34,629 nucleotides of DNA from an uncultured Collinsella sp. (lineage in GTDB: Bacteria > Actinomycetota > Coriobacteriia > Coriobacteriales > Coriobacteriaceae): contig CAJLRE010000014.1 in NCBI GenBank assembly GCA_905208975.1, forward strand, positions 1 through 34,629. The letters run 5' to 3'. Below are positions 7,591 to 14,922 of this stretch, piece after piece; positions within the stretch are counted from its first letter, which is position 1; the number at the start of each line of letters is the position of its first letter. The notes beneath the pieces were generated by a model. That model searched no databases, had not been told where the DNA came from, and saw nothing but the letters and a program-made list of their open reading frames with translations. The position numbers and the translations under genes were made by a program.

Positions 7591-8331
7591 ATGGCAACCA
7601 TCGCGATCATAGGCGCACTCGAAAAAGAGGTTACGCAGATTAAAGAAGAACTGAACGGCGCTCATGTGTCGCAAGAGGCGGGCTTGACCGTTGTAAGCGG
7701 CGAGCTTGACGGTCTGACAGTAGTCGCCACGACCGCTGGCATGGGCACCGTGAATGCCGCCGCCGCAACGCAGCATCTCATCAGCAAATACGCCCCGCGG
7801 GCAGTTGTGTTTTCGGGTATCGCGGGCGGCCTAAACCCTAAGCTCCATATTAACGACGTGATTATTGGCAAGTGCCTGCGCTATCTGGATACTGACACGG
7901 CACTCATTGCCGAGTCGGCGCCGGGGCTCGAGGAGTTTGTCTCGACGCCGGCGTTGGTTGATGTTGCTGCCGCCGTGCTTGCCGAGCATGGATTTGTGGA
8001 TGCCTCGACGGAGGAGACTTCTGCGGAGAAGGACCCCAAGCAGTTCCTGTGTGGCACTATCGCCACGGGTGACCGCTTTGTTACGGGTGACGCCATGCGT
8101 AACGCTGCGATTGAGGCCACGCATGCCGATTGCGTCGAGATGGAGGGCGCGGCAATTGCGCACATCGCGGCCAAGAATGGTGTCGATTGCCTGGTGCTGC
8201 GCGCTATCAGCGATAATTGTGACGAGGCATATGACGCGTTTTGTGAGCGCGAGTTCGATCTGGATGAGTACGCTCGCACCGCGAGCGGCATCACGCTTGA
8301 CATCGTTCGTCGTATTGCCGCCGCGCAATAG
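7591..8331 (+). CDS. mtnN: 5'-methylthioadenosine/S-adenosylhomocysteine nucleosidase
   Basis: The protein cleaves adenine from methylthioadenosine and S-adenosylhomocysteine, salvaging products of SAM use; radical SAM enzymes such as the nearby activase also release 5'-deoxyadenosine, a known substrate of the family. The 246 residues show the nucleoside phosphorylase fold: IIGALEKEV at the start, FSGIAGGL (75-82), the catalytic region CVEMEGAAIA (E183, E185) and RAISDN with D208. The ATG at 7591 follows GGGGG and starts exactly at the family's N-terminus; an open frame from 7525 has no similarity. Length is normal with an insertion of about 12 residues around 140-150. Confidence 0.93.
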   Translation: MATIAIIGALEKEVTQIKEELNGAHVSQEAGLTVVSGELDGLTVVATTAGMGTVNAAAATQHLISKYAPRAVVFSGIAGGLNPKLHINDVIIGKCLRYLDTDTALIAESAPGLEEFVSTPALVDVAAAVLAEHGFVDASTEETSAEKDPKQFLCGTIATGDRFVTGDAMRNAAIEATHADCVEMEGAAIAHIAAKNGVDCLVLRAISDNCDEAYDAFCEREFDLDEYARTASGITLDIVRRIAAAQ

Positions 8332-8370
8332 CGCGCCCGTTTTGTAAAAACCTACGACCAAGGAGTGTCC

Positions 8371-8961
8371 ATGGCCGATTCCATTAACTATCAGCTTGCC
8401 AAGTTCGTCGCCAGCTATGGCAAGGTTTCGCAGATTCCCGAGTCCACCTGCCCCGAGGTGAGCTTTGTCGGCCGCTCCAACGTGGGCAAGTCGTCGATTA
8501 TGAACAAGCTTTTTGGCCGCAAGAACCTGGTCAAGGTTTCGAGTACGCCGGGCAAAACGAGCAACATCAACTTCTTTGAGGCCGATGACGTGCATTTTGT
8601 CGACCTGCCGGGTTACGGTTTCGCCCGTCGCTCCAAAGCTGAGCGCGATCGCTGGGCCGAGCTTATCGGCGACTTCTTTGACTCCGAGCGCAGCTTTAAC
8701 CTGGTTGTATCACTGGTTGACATTCGTCACGACCCCAGCAAGCTCGATCATGACATGATCGACTACCTGCAAGGCAACGAGTTCAACTTTATCGTCTGCC
8801 TCACCAAAGCCGACAAGCTCAGCCGCACCCAGCAGGCCCGCCAGTCAGCAGCCATCAAAAAGCAGCTCAACGTCCCGGCCGAGAATGTGATCATCACGAG
8901 CTCCCAGACCGGCACCGGTATCGACGAACTCAAGCGCCGCATCGCCGAGGCCTGCCTCTAA
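8371..8961 (+). CDS. engB: Ribosome biogenesis GTPase EngB (YihA/YsxC)
   Basis: This essential TRAFAC-class GTPase helps assemble the large ribosomal subunit. The 196 residues hold the motifs in order: G1 GRSNVGKSS (34-42), G2 TPGKT with T63, G3 DLPGYG (78-83), G4 TKAD (145-148) and G5 SSQ (177-179). AAGGAG at 8360-8365 sets the ATG at 8371; a GTG two codons upstream would overlap that site. It follows the nucleosidase gene by 39 nt and is likely cotranscribed. Confidence 0.96.
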   Translation: MADSINYQLAKFVASYGKVSQIPESTCPEVSFVGRSNVGKSSIMNKLFGRKNLVKVSSTPGKTSNINFFEADDVHFVDLPGYGFARRSKAERDRWAELIGDFFDSERSFNLVVSLVDIRHDPSKLDHDMIDYLQGNEFNFIVCLTKADKLSRTQQARQSAAIKKQLNVPAENVIITSSQTGTGIDELKRRIAEACL

Positions 8962-8992
8962 TCGAGCTGCAACCCCTCAAAAGCTCTTATCT

Positions 8993-9039
8993 ATATCACC
9001 TCAGTGATAGTTATTGGTAAACTATCACTGAGGTGATAT
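8993..9039 (+). promoter_or_regulatory. Paired palindromic operators before the toxin-antitoxin-like genes
   Basis: Two 16-bp palindromes, TATCAC-CTCA-GTGATA (8994-9009) and TATCAC-TGAG-GTGATA (9023-9038), lie 29 bp centre to centre. They also form one 20-bp inverted repeat (8993-9012 with 9020-9039) with a 7-nt centre. This is the pattern of autoregulatory sites bound by dimeric HTH antitoxins; the C-terminal XRE domain of the second gene is the natural candidate. The site ends 16 nt before the ATG at 9056, so binding would block transcription. Confidence 0.75.
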
Positions 9040-9055
9040 TTTTTAGGAGGCCGAT

Positions 9056-9739
9056 ATGGAGCTGTGGCACGGGTCGGAGGTTGTTGTCGAGCATCCGTCG
9101 CTGGATAGATGTAAGCAGTTCAACGACTATGGACGTGGGTTTTATTGCACGCCACATGAGGAAATGGCGATGGAATGGGCATGCCGGACCGAGTCCGATG
9201 GTATCGCGAATCGATATGAGCTCGATATGGATGGTCTCGCGGTCTTGGATTTGGAGTCCGGGGAGTTTTCAATTCTTAATTGGCTTGCGATTTTGGCCGA
9301 CAACCGGGAGTTTAATGTCTCGACGCCGCTGGCACGCGAAGGACTTCGCTATCTGCTGGATAACTGCCTGATTGATATTTCTCCCTATGATGTTATTCGA
9401 GGCTATCGCGCCGACGATTCCTACTTTTCGTTTGCAAGACAGTTCGTTAACGGCATGATCTCGCTCAGGCAACTGCAACTCATTATGCGTTTGGGCGATT
9501 TGGGCATCCAATACGCTCTTATGAGTGAGCGCGCGTTCTCGGCGATCAGGTTCCGCGATTGGAAGCAGGCCTCGGGAGCTGAGTTTTATCCCAAACGATT
9601 TGAGCGAGAACAGAATGCTCGACGTAAGTATCTGGATACGATAAACGGATTTGACACCGAGGGTGTCGACATTAGGGATTTGATGGCAGGGAGGGTTGAT
9701 TTAAATGATCCAAGAGTTAACGGATTGTGGGCCGAGTAG
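9056..9739 (+). CDS. DUF3990-type ADP-ribosyltransferase-like protein, probable toxin
   Basis: The N-terminus MELWHGS followed by DYGRGFYCTPHEEMAMEWA (about 24-42) is the DUF3990 signature, related to ADP-ribosyltransferase folds with H5 and Y30 in the positions of the NAD-binding His and Tyr. The C-terminal part (LGIQYALMSERAFSAIRF) also fits the family's end of domain. 227 residues, no signal peptide or membrane segment. AGGAGG lies nine bases before the ATG. The next gene overlaps it by 35 nt, and both sit behind a double operator, which is a typical type II toxin-antitoxin layout. The target and the activity are not shown by sequence; the toxin role is inference from family and context. 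Confidence 0.75.
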   Translation: MELWHGSEVVVEHPSLDRCKQFNDYGRGFYCTPHEEMAMEWACRTESDGIANRYELDMDGLAVLDLESGEFSILNWLAILADNREFNVSTPLAREGLRYLLDNCLIDISPYDVIRGYRADDSYFSFARQFVNGMISLRQLQLIMRLGDLGIQYALMSERAFSAIRFRDWKQASGAEFYPKRFEREQNARRKYLDTINGFDTEGVDIRDLMAGRVDLNDPRVNGLWAE

Positions 9740-10403
9740 GACATATCCCGTCTATTACCTCGAGGACGCAATGAACAACCTAGGCGACTGCTTTGACTAT
9801 GCCGTTAATGATTATGGAGCAGAGGGATCGGAAGTTGCTGAACTCTTTTGCCTCAGCGGCGTAGCTCGCGAGTTCGAACGCGGCAACGCATGGGTCGTAT
9901 CGGGAAAATCGGGCGTTGAGCTGTTCGCGCTTATCGCTGAAAGATCGGGCTATCAAAACAGGCCTATACCGGACTGCACCTATCGATTTGAGAAGACGCC
10001 GGAATATTGGGCGGGCTGGATGCTGGCATACCTGCAGTGGCGTTTAGGGGAGTCTTTCGAAGATCTGCTGCATGTCGTTCCATTTGATGCGCTGCGCGGT
10101 CTGTACTATCCCTGGCATGAAGCCTCAGAGGAACGTGTGGCGCGTCTTATTTGCGATATGGCGAAGAAAACACCTCGTCAAACTAAACTGGCGCAAGCAA
10201 GAAAGAGGCTCAAGAAAACCCAACAAGACCTGGCATACGAATCGGGCGTATCACTCCGCTCAATCCAAATGTACGAACAGCGCCAGAGAAACATCAACGA
10301 AGCATCGGTAACAACCGTAAGGGATATGGCGAAAGTCCTGCACTGCAGCATCGAAGACATCTTAGAGCCAGTCTTTGAATACAAAGAAACTAGCGCAGCC
10401 TAA
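9705..10403 (+). CDS. XRE-tailed partner of the DUF3990 protein, probable antitoxin/repressor
   Basis: The 232 residues have two parts. Residues 1-155 form a domain without a known name to me (YYLEDAMNNLGDCFDYAV, then EYWAGWMLAYLQW); similar proteins occur beside DUF3990 genes in gut Firmicutes as far as I recall. Residues 160-222 form a Cro/CI helix-turn-helix (TQQDLAYESGVSLRSIQMYEQRQRNIN). The ATG at 9705 lies inside the end of the toxin-like gene and follows GGGAGGG, implying coupled translation; ATG 9771 is an alternative but would drop the conserved YYLEDA. It probably neutralises its neighbour through the N-domain and represses the operon through the HTH at the palindromes 8993-9039. 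Confidence 0.7.
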   Translation: MIQELTDCGPSRTYPVYYLEDAMNNLGDCFDYAVNDYGAEGSEVAELFCLSGVAREFERGNAWVVSGKSGVELFALIAERSGYQNRPIPDCTYRFEKTPEYWAGWMLAYLQWRLGESFEDLLHVVPFDALRGLYYPWHEASEERVARLICDMAKKTPRQTKLAQARKRLKKTQQDLAYESGVSLRSIQMYEQRQRNINEASVTTVRDMAKVLHCSIEDILEPVFEYKETSAA

Positions 10404-10520
10404 AAGAGATGCTGGCCGCTGATTGCTCAAGTTGCAGTTCGAGCAATTTGAGCAGCGAAGCCGGCTGCCTAGTGGGGGCATGTGGGCCTTCTAGGTATCA
10501 AAATCCGCCTACGTATTGAA

Positions 10521-10560
10521 ATGCCCCGCCAAGCTAAAGTGCTCGGCGGGGCATATTTCG
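10521..10560. terminator. Hairpin terminator between convergent genes
   Basis: ATGCCCCGCC (10521-10530) pairs perfectly with GGCGGGGCAT (10545-10554) around a 14-nt loop, followed by ATTTCG. It sits between the plus-strand antitoxin-like gene and the minus-strand gene ending at 10636. The region 10404-10520 also holds a weak GCTCAA/TTGAGC hairpin and no gene. Confidence 0.5.
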
Positions 10561-10635
10561 ATTGACGATGCTAGCAGGGGTTGAACTTTAATATGCCGCG
10601 AGTAAGAGGCGCCTGCATTTAGCAATTAAAGTAAA

Positions 10636-11649
10636 TTATTCAATTCGGGTGCTCAGCCAGTATTCTCCATTTGAAGCTAAGATTGCGTACGTAATTCCAT
10701 TTTTGACAGTTGGCGTACCTACGCAGGCAGCGCCAATCTCCTTAGCGTCGGAAAATGAGAGTGTTGGATCAATTGCTTGTATGGTTGCTAATGCTGTCGC
10801 CGCGGCATAATCTGAATTTTCGAAGTACATGACTATGTTTTTGAAGCAGTTTTCTGATCCAAGATAGCTGAATAGTAGTTGACTGCTCGAGTCCGAGAAA
10901 AAACCTCCAATACCGGCAAGCGTAGAGCCATTTTTTATCTGAAGCTCGAGTCCCGTGCCGCTATCGTCTAACTCGTAACTCGCCTTCATACTGCTGCAAT
11001 TGGGAATATCGGAGAATTCCTCGTTAAGTCGTTCAATAAAGCCTTCAGGTGAAATTGAAAACGATCCGTCGCCAAGAAAGGAAGTAATTTCCTTTTCGTT
11101 GCGGGTGTCAACGACCTCTCCGCATTTTTCGCATTCTCGTATTTCCTTTGAGGTGGCGTCTACGTAGTCAACTTCGGTAGTCCACGAGCCCGGTTGGTGT
11201 CCGAGTGGCTCCCCTTTCGTTTCGCCGCAACGCTGGCAGGTTTTCGGTGTCGTACAAGTTGCTTCTTCCCATTCGTGCCCGAGAGGCTCTCCCTCGGTTT
11301 TGCCGCAACTTTTGCATACACGGGGGCTAGTGCAGGTTGCATTGGCCCATAGCTTGTGGCTACAAAACAATTGAGGAAACAGCATGGGCAAACTGAAGAT
11401 GATGACAACTGCCACGGCAGCTGCGATTGCCGCTCGTTTTTTATTGCCTAATTTATGAATGGCCCGCGTTAGAAGTGAGTCGTTTTCTTCATTTTTGCGT
11501 GCGCCGTCATCTTCGTTTGATGGCGGAATTTCAGAGGAGGGGATGTCGCTAGCACCATCAGAAAACTGCTCGGCTTTGAAATCTGGCTTCCGCTCGTCGG
11601 ACTCGCTGAGTGCCTTTTCCTCGTCGGGCTCCTTCATCTCGTCATTCAT
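10636..11649 (-). CDS. Membrane-anchored protein with tandem cysteine/histidine repeats, function unknown
   Basis: The 337 residues begin with an acidic, Ser/Glu-rich cytosolic part (1-65), then one membrane segment (about 71-95, KKRAAIAAAVAVVIIFSLP). Right after it come two near-identical repeats of the form ATCT-P-TC-CG-T-GEPLGH (Cys106/112/115/His125 and Cys132/138/141/His151) and a third CEKCG pair (C173, C176). This repeat is common in surface proteins of gut bacteria and looks like a metal-binding ribbon. The C-terminal 150 residues (IGGFFSDSSSQLLF, YAAATALATIQAID) are unrecognised. Base composition is lower in G+C than the neighbours, suggesting transfer. AAGGAG precedes the ATG. It is divergent from the XRE gene at 11750 and shares a dyad with it. 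Confidence 0.75.
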   Translation of the reverse strand: MNDEMKEPDEEKALSESDERKPDFKAEQFSDGASDIPSSEIPPSNEDDGARKNEENDSLLTRAIHKLGNKKRAAIAAAVAVVIIFSLPMLFPQLFCSHKLWANATCTSPRVCKSCGKTEGEPLGHEWEEATCTTPKTCQRCGETKGEPLGHQPGSWTTEVDYVDATSKEIRECEKCGEVVDTRNEKEITSFLGDGSFSISPEGFIERLNEEFSDIPNCSSMKASYELDDSGTGLELQIKNGSTLAGIGGFFSDSSSQLLFSYLGSENCFKNIVMYFENSDYAAATALATIQAIDPTLSFSDAKEIGAACVGTPTVKNGITYAILASNGEYWLSTRIE

Positions 11650-11722
11650 GTTTATCGAGGCTCCTTCCTAGCTATGAATCTGCGATGGGCATTTTTGATA
11701 AGCGGAATGGCTGGTGACATAA

Positions 11723-11745
11723 ATATATCCCAGTTTGGGATATAT
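11723..11745. promoter_or_regulatory. Perfect dyad in the divergent XRE / membrane-protein intergenic region
   Basis: ATATATCCCA-GTT-TGGGATATAT has 10-bp perfect arms and a 3-nt centre. It ends 4 bp before the ATG at 11750 and lies 74 bp upstream of the divergent gene. Such a site at the start of a small XRE gene is most simply its autoregulatory operator. Confidence 0.65.
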
Positions 11746-11749
11746 CAAA

Positions 11750-12013
11750 ATGGAATATAGCGTAAACGGCATGAACGTTGATGCTAACAGGACATGCGGA
11801 AAATGCCTTTCCCAGATTCGTCGGGAGCAAGGTATCACTCAGGTTGAACTTGCAAAGAAGCTGGGGGTACCTCAGTCGTTCATCTCAAAGGTCGAGACCG
11901 GGGAACGCAGCCTTAGGGTTTATGAGCAGTTTGTCTATGCGGATGCACTTGGAATTGCCGTCGGAGTCCTCGTGCAAAGACTTGGGGCGGATTTGAGCGG
12001 TGGAGATAAATAG
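11750..12013 (+). CDS. Small XRE-family transcriptional regulator
   Basis: 87 residues, nearly all a Cro/CI helix-turn-helix (LSQIRREQGITQVELAKKLG then VPQSFISKVETGER). The start at ATG 11750 leaves no Shine-Dalgarno and would give a nearly leaderless message if transcription starts within the dyad; ATG 11771 is the alternative and still keeps the whole HTH. It is divergent from the zinc-ribbon-like membrane protein and probably represses itself, and perhaps that gene, through the ATATATCCCA dyad. Confidence 0.8.
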   Translation: MEYSVNGMNVDANRTCGKCLSQIRREQGITQVELAKKLGVPQSFISKVETGERSLRVYEQFVYADALGIAVGVLVQRLGADLSGGDK

Positions 12014-12078
12014 ATTGCGCCGCGAATCGGGCGATAGTTAAATCAGCGAATGCGATATCCTGTCGAGGCTGCGCAGGC

Positions 12079-12189
12079 CCCCTTGGGGCTTCCCCTGAAA
12101 ACAATCCGCAGATCGAATTGCCCCGTCGCGCGAAGCGTACGACGGGGCAATTCATGATCGAGGACGTTTTCAGGGGAAGCCCCAAGGGG
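12079..12189 (-). repeat. Long structured hairpin, family 1, copy D
   Basis: It lies 26 nt beyond the thrB stop and is oriented with thrB (minus). The outer stem is 24 bp and perfect (12079-12102 with 12166-12189); the inner stem is 13 bp (12116-12128 with 12140-12152). Read on the minus strand the internal strands are GTCCTC-GATC-ATG and C-GATC-TGCGGATT, with GATC pairing to GATC. Stem sequences have nothing in common with the other copies. Confidence 0.8.
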
Positions 12190-12215
12190 ACCGGTGAGAG
12201 CAATGAGGCAGGGCG

Positions 12216-13097
12216 CTACAGGTATTCGATCTGGGCGCCTTCCGTGTCGCACGTCAGAATATGCGTCTCACACTTGGGGAACTGCTCACGCAGCTTGACC
12301 TGCAGGAACTTCGCCACGATGGTATCGTCGGTTACGGCCATGAGGGTCGAGCCGGAGCCACTGATCCAGATGGTCTTGGTGCCGCCGTTAAGGCAGGTGT
12401 CGCGCACAGCGTTGTAGTCGGGGATGAGGCGACGGCGATACGGCTCTTGGATGCGGTCGTCGTTGGCGGCGGCAATCAGATCCAGGTCGCCGGTCTCCAG
12501 GCCGCGCGTCATGCCGGCGATGCGGCCCATTTGCCATACGGCGGTGGAGAGTGGAATCTCCTGCGGCACAACCTTGCGCGCCTCGCTCGTATGTACCTCG
12601 TAGGGCGGAATCACGGTAATAAAACGCAAGCGATCGCTCACCTCGTAGCGCAGGCACTGGGGGAGCGAATCGGTCGGCGTAAAGGAGCAGACGGCGCCGC
12701 CCAGGATGGCGGGGGCGACGTTATCGGGATGGCCCTCGACCTCGGTGGCAATGCGGACGAGCTCGGCGCGGTCGACGGTGTGGCCTGTCAGCGCGGCGGC
12801 GGCCATAATGCCGGCGACGACGCAGGTTGAGCTGGAGCCCAGGCCGCGGGCGACGGGAACGTCAGTCTGAATGTCGATGGCGACGGGGAAGGCCGGCTCG
12901 CCCCATGCGGCCAGTGCGTCGACAAAGCTCACGTAGACTAGGTTGTTCTCGTTTTGAAACTCCTCGGGGCAGCCCGTGATGGTGAGCTTGTCGGCGCGCT
13001 CGAAGGTGAAGTGCGAGTAGAGGCTGACGGCCATGCCGAGGGTGTCGTAGCCGATGCCTAGGTTGGCGCTCGTTGCTGGGACGGTGATTTTGATCAT
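12216..13097 (-). CDS. thrB: Homoserine kinase
   Basis: A GHMP-family kinase that phosphorylates homoserine with ATP, the penultimate step to threonine. The N-terminus has PATSANLGIGYDTLG (substrate region), the phosphate-binding motif is PVARGLGSSST (residues 83-93) and the family's third motif lies near the end as WISGSGSTLMA. At 293 residues it is of normal size. It lies 204 nt downstream of thrC on the same strand, with hairpin F between them, so the two may be one transcript; the gap is long for a tight operon. Confidence 0.95.
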   Translation of the reverse strand: MIKITVPATSANLGIGYDTLGMAVSLYSHFTFERADKLTITGCPEEFQNENNLVYVSFVDALAAWGEPAFPVAIDIQTDVPVARGLGSSSTCVVAGIMAAAALTGHTVDRAELVRIATEVEGHPDNVAPAILGGAVCSFTPTDSLPQCLRYEVSDRLRFITVIPPYEVHTSEARKVVPQEIPLSTAVWQMGRIAGMTRGLETGDLDLIAAANDDRIQEPYRRRLIPDYNAVRDTCLNGGTKTIWISGSGSTLMAVTDDTIVAKFLQVKLREQFPKCETHILTCDTEGAQIEYL

Positions 13098-13110
13098 GTG
13101 AGTCCTCCTG

Positions 13111-13222
13111 GCGTGCCTGGCTGTTTAGTTCGCTGCTCGGGCAGTCCTGCGCAAGACGGAAAGCACATTAAGTGCTTTCCTTTGCGTGCGGAACTCGCGA
13201 CGAACTAAACAGCCAGGCACGC
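13111..13222 (+). repeat. Long structured hairpin, divergent family 1 member, copy F
   Basis: A 22-bp perfect outer stem (13111-13132 with 13201-13222) encloses an inner hairpin GGAAAGCAC-ATTAA-GTGCTTTCC (13158-13180). On the plus strand the 5' side holds GTCCTG then CGCAA; the 3' side holds TTGCG then TGCGGAAC. CGCAA/TTGCG can pair in the place where the other copies have GNNC helices, and TGCGGAA is intact. It differs from the others by an extra CTGC-TCGG-GCAG mini-hairpin and by lying antisense to thrC and thrB. Confidence 0.6.
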
Positions 13223-13268
13223 TGTGCGCGTTCGTCATCATCCCGGGGATTATCTGATAAAAGAAGGT

Positions 13269-13288
13269 GCGCCGGCTTTCGCCGGCGC
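13269..13288 (-). terminator. thrC: Hairpin after thrC
   Basis: GCGCCGGC/GCCGGCGC with a TTTC loop lies 13 nt after the thrC stop; on the minus strand it is followed by ACCTTCTTTT, a fair U-rich tract. It probably ends most thrC transcripts, with partial read-through to thrB possible. Confidence 0.65.
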
Positions 13289-13300
13289 TTAATAAGGAAT

Positions 13301-14818
13301 CTAGTTGGTGCTCATTCGTTTTGCTGCAGACTCGACGTAGCTTGCCATCTCATCGACGTCGCAGACGTCTTCGAAACGGACGGGTTTGGATTCGAGTTCG
13401 GCGAGCTGGGTCGGGGCGACCGTGTTGGTGGCCTGCTCGAGCACACGCATAGCCTCAAAATCATCCTCGGGAACGTCGAGCCCCAGGGCGTCGCAGCAGG
13501 CGCGTGGGAACTTGTAGGGGCTGGCGGTCGAAAGCAGCACGCGGGCCTTGGCGCCCTCGGCGGAAGCGACCTGCTCAAAGACGTGGTAGCCGCAAGCGGT
13601 GTGCGGGTCGATCACGTAGCCGTTCGCGTCCCAGCAGCTCTTGATGGCAGCGCGGACCTCGTCCTCGCTGGCCCAACCGCAGCCAAAGACGCTCTGAATC
13701 TTTGCCAGCAGTTCGGCGGGTACCTCGTAGCGGCCGGTCTGGGCAAGCTGCTCCATAAGGCCGGCAACGAGCTCACAGTCGCCGTCGGACAGGAAGTAGA
13801 GCATGCGCTCCAGGTTGGAGCTAATAAGGATGTCCATCGACGGCGAGATGGTCGTGAAGAACGGACGGTTGCGGTCGTAGACGCCGGTGGTCAGGAAGTC
13901 AGCCAGAACGTTGTTCTTGTCGCTCGCGACGATGAGCTTGGCGACGGGCAGACCCATGCGCTTGGCATAGTAGCCGGCCAGGATATCGCCAAAGTTGCCG
14001 GTCGGCACGCAGAACTCCACGGCATCGCCGGCCTTGATGGCGCCGGCGCGCAGCAGCTGCGCATAGGCGGCAAAGTAGTAGACAACCTGCGGCACCAGGC
14101 GGCCGACGTTGATGGAGTTGGCGCTCGAGAGCACCGTGCCGGCGGCCTCCAGGCGCTCGGCAAGCTCCTTATCGGCAAAGATGCGCTTGACGGCACTCTG
14201 GGCGTCGTCGAAGTTACCGCGGATGCCGCAGACGGCGACGTTATCGCCCTCCTGTGTGGACATCTGCAGATTCTGCACGCGGCTGACTTTGCCTTCGGGA
14301 TAAAAGACGGTGATGCCCGTCCCCGGAGCGTCGGCAAAACCGGCGAGTGCGGCCTTGCCGGTGTCGCCCGACGTGGCGGTGACGATCATGATGCGCTCGG
14401 CGCCGCCGTCCTTGGCGGAAGTGCGGGCCATGAGGCGGGGGAGCATCTGCAAGGCGACGTCCTTGAAGGCGCTTGTGGGGCCGCCAAAGAGCTCCATCAC
14501 ATAGGTCTGAGGGGCGTCAGCGCCCGGCGCAGCGTCGAGTTTGACGAGCGGCGTAACCTCTTCACTCGCGAACGTGCCGCGGTATGCCTCGTCGACACAC
14601 GCCGAAATTTCTTCGGCCGTGTAATCATTCAGTAACATTCCCAACACATCTTGAGCGATTTCAAAGTACGATTTATCTGCAAGCGAGTTGATATCGACCT
14701 GCTGGGTGCCGAGCTCGTCTGAGACAAACAAACCCCCGTCGGGAGCGATGCCGGTGCGGATTGCCACCTTACTTGAGCACGATAAAGTGCGTCCTCGTGT
14801 ACTATGATAAGTTCCCAT
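13301..14818 (-). CDS. thrC: Threonine synthase
   Basis: A PLP enzyme that converts O-phosphohomoserine to threonine, the final step of the pathway. The start MGTYHSTRGR at 14818 has GAGGAG nine bases upstream; the frame is open to 14863 without family sequence. It has the long N-terminal extension of the E. coli/yeast type (IAPDGGLFVSDE), the PLP lysine in GGPTSAFKDVALQ (K119) and the TATSGDTGKAALAGF segment that binds cofactor phosphate. 505 residues is normal for this class. It is divergent from lysC with 104 nt between the starts. Confidence 0.95.
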   Translation of the reverse strand: MGTYHSTRGRTLSCSSKVAIRTGIAPDGGLFVSDELGTQQVDINSLADKSYFEIAQDVLGMLLNDYTAEEISACVDEAYRGTFASEEVTPLVKLDAAPGADAPQTYVMELFGGPTSAFKDVALQMLPRLMARTSAKDGGAERIMIVTATSGDTGKAALAGFADAPGTGITVFYPEGKVSRVQNLQMSTQEGDNVAVCGIRGNFDDAQSAVKRIFADKELAERLEAAGTVLSSANSINVGRLVPQVVYYFAAYAQLLRAGAIKAGDAVEFCVPTGNFGDILAGYYAKRMGLPVAKLIVASDKNNVLADFLTTGVYDRNRPFFTTISPSMDILISSNLERMLYFLSDGDCELVAGLMEQLAQTGRYEVPAELLAKIQSVFGCGWASEDEVRAAIKSCWDANGYVIDPHTACGYHVFEQVASAEGAKARVLLSTASPYKFPRACCDALGLDVPEDDFEAMRVLEQATNTVAPTQLAELESKPVRFEDVCDVDEMASYVESAAKRMSTN

Positions 14819-14922
14819 ATAACACTGCTCCTCGGATGCCTTGGTCCCAATCGGTGAAACCATGGTATCAGAGCGCGCAAAGTAGGTTCGCAGAGGCTTT
14901 TTAGAAAGGTAACCTCAAGCCC

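Noticed and set aside
13172..14635. 487-codon open frame on the plus strand opposite thrC
   Set aside because: The minus-strand frame is an unambiguous threonine synthase with an intact PLP lysine motif; the plus frame has no recognisable domain and no ribosome binding site.
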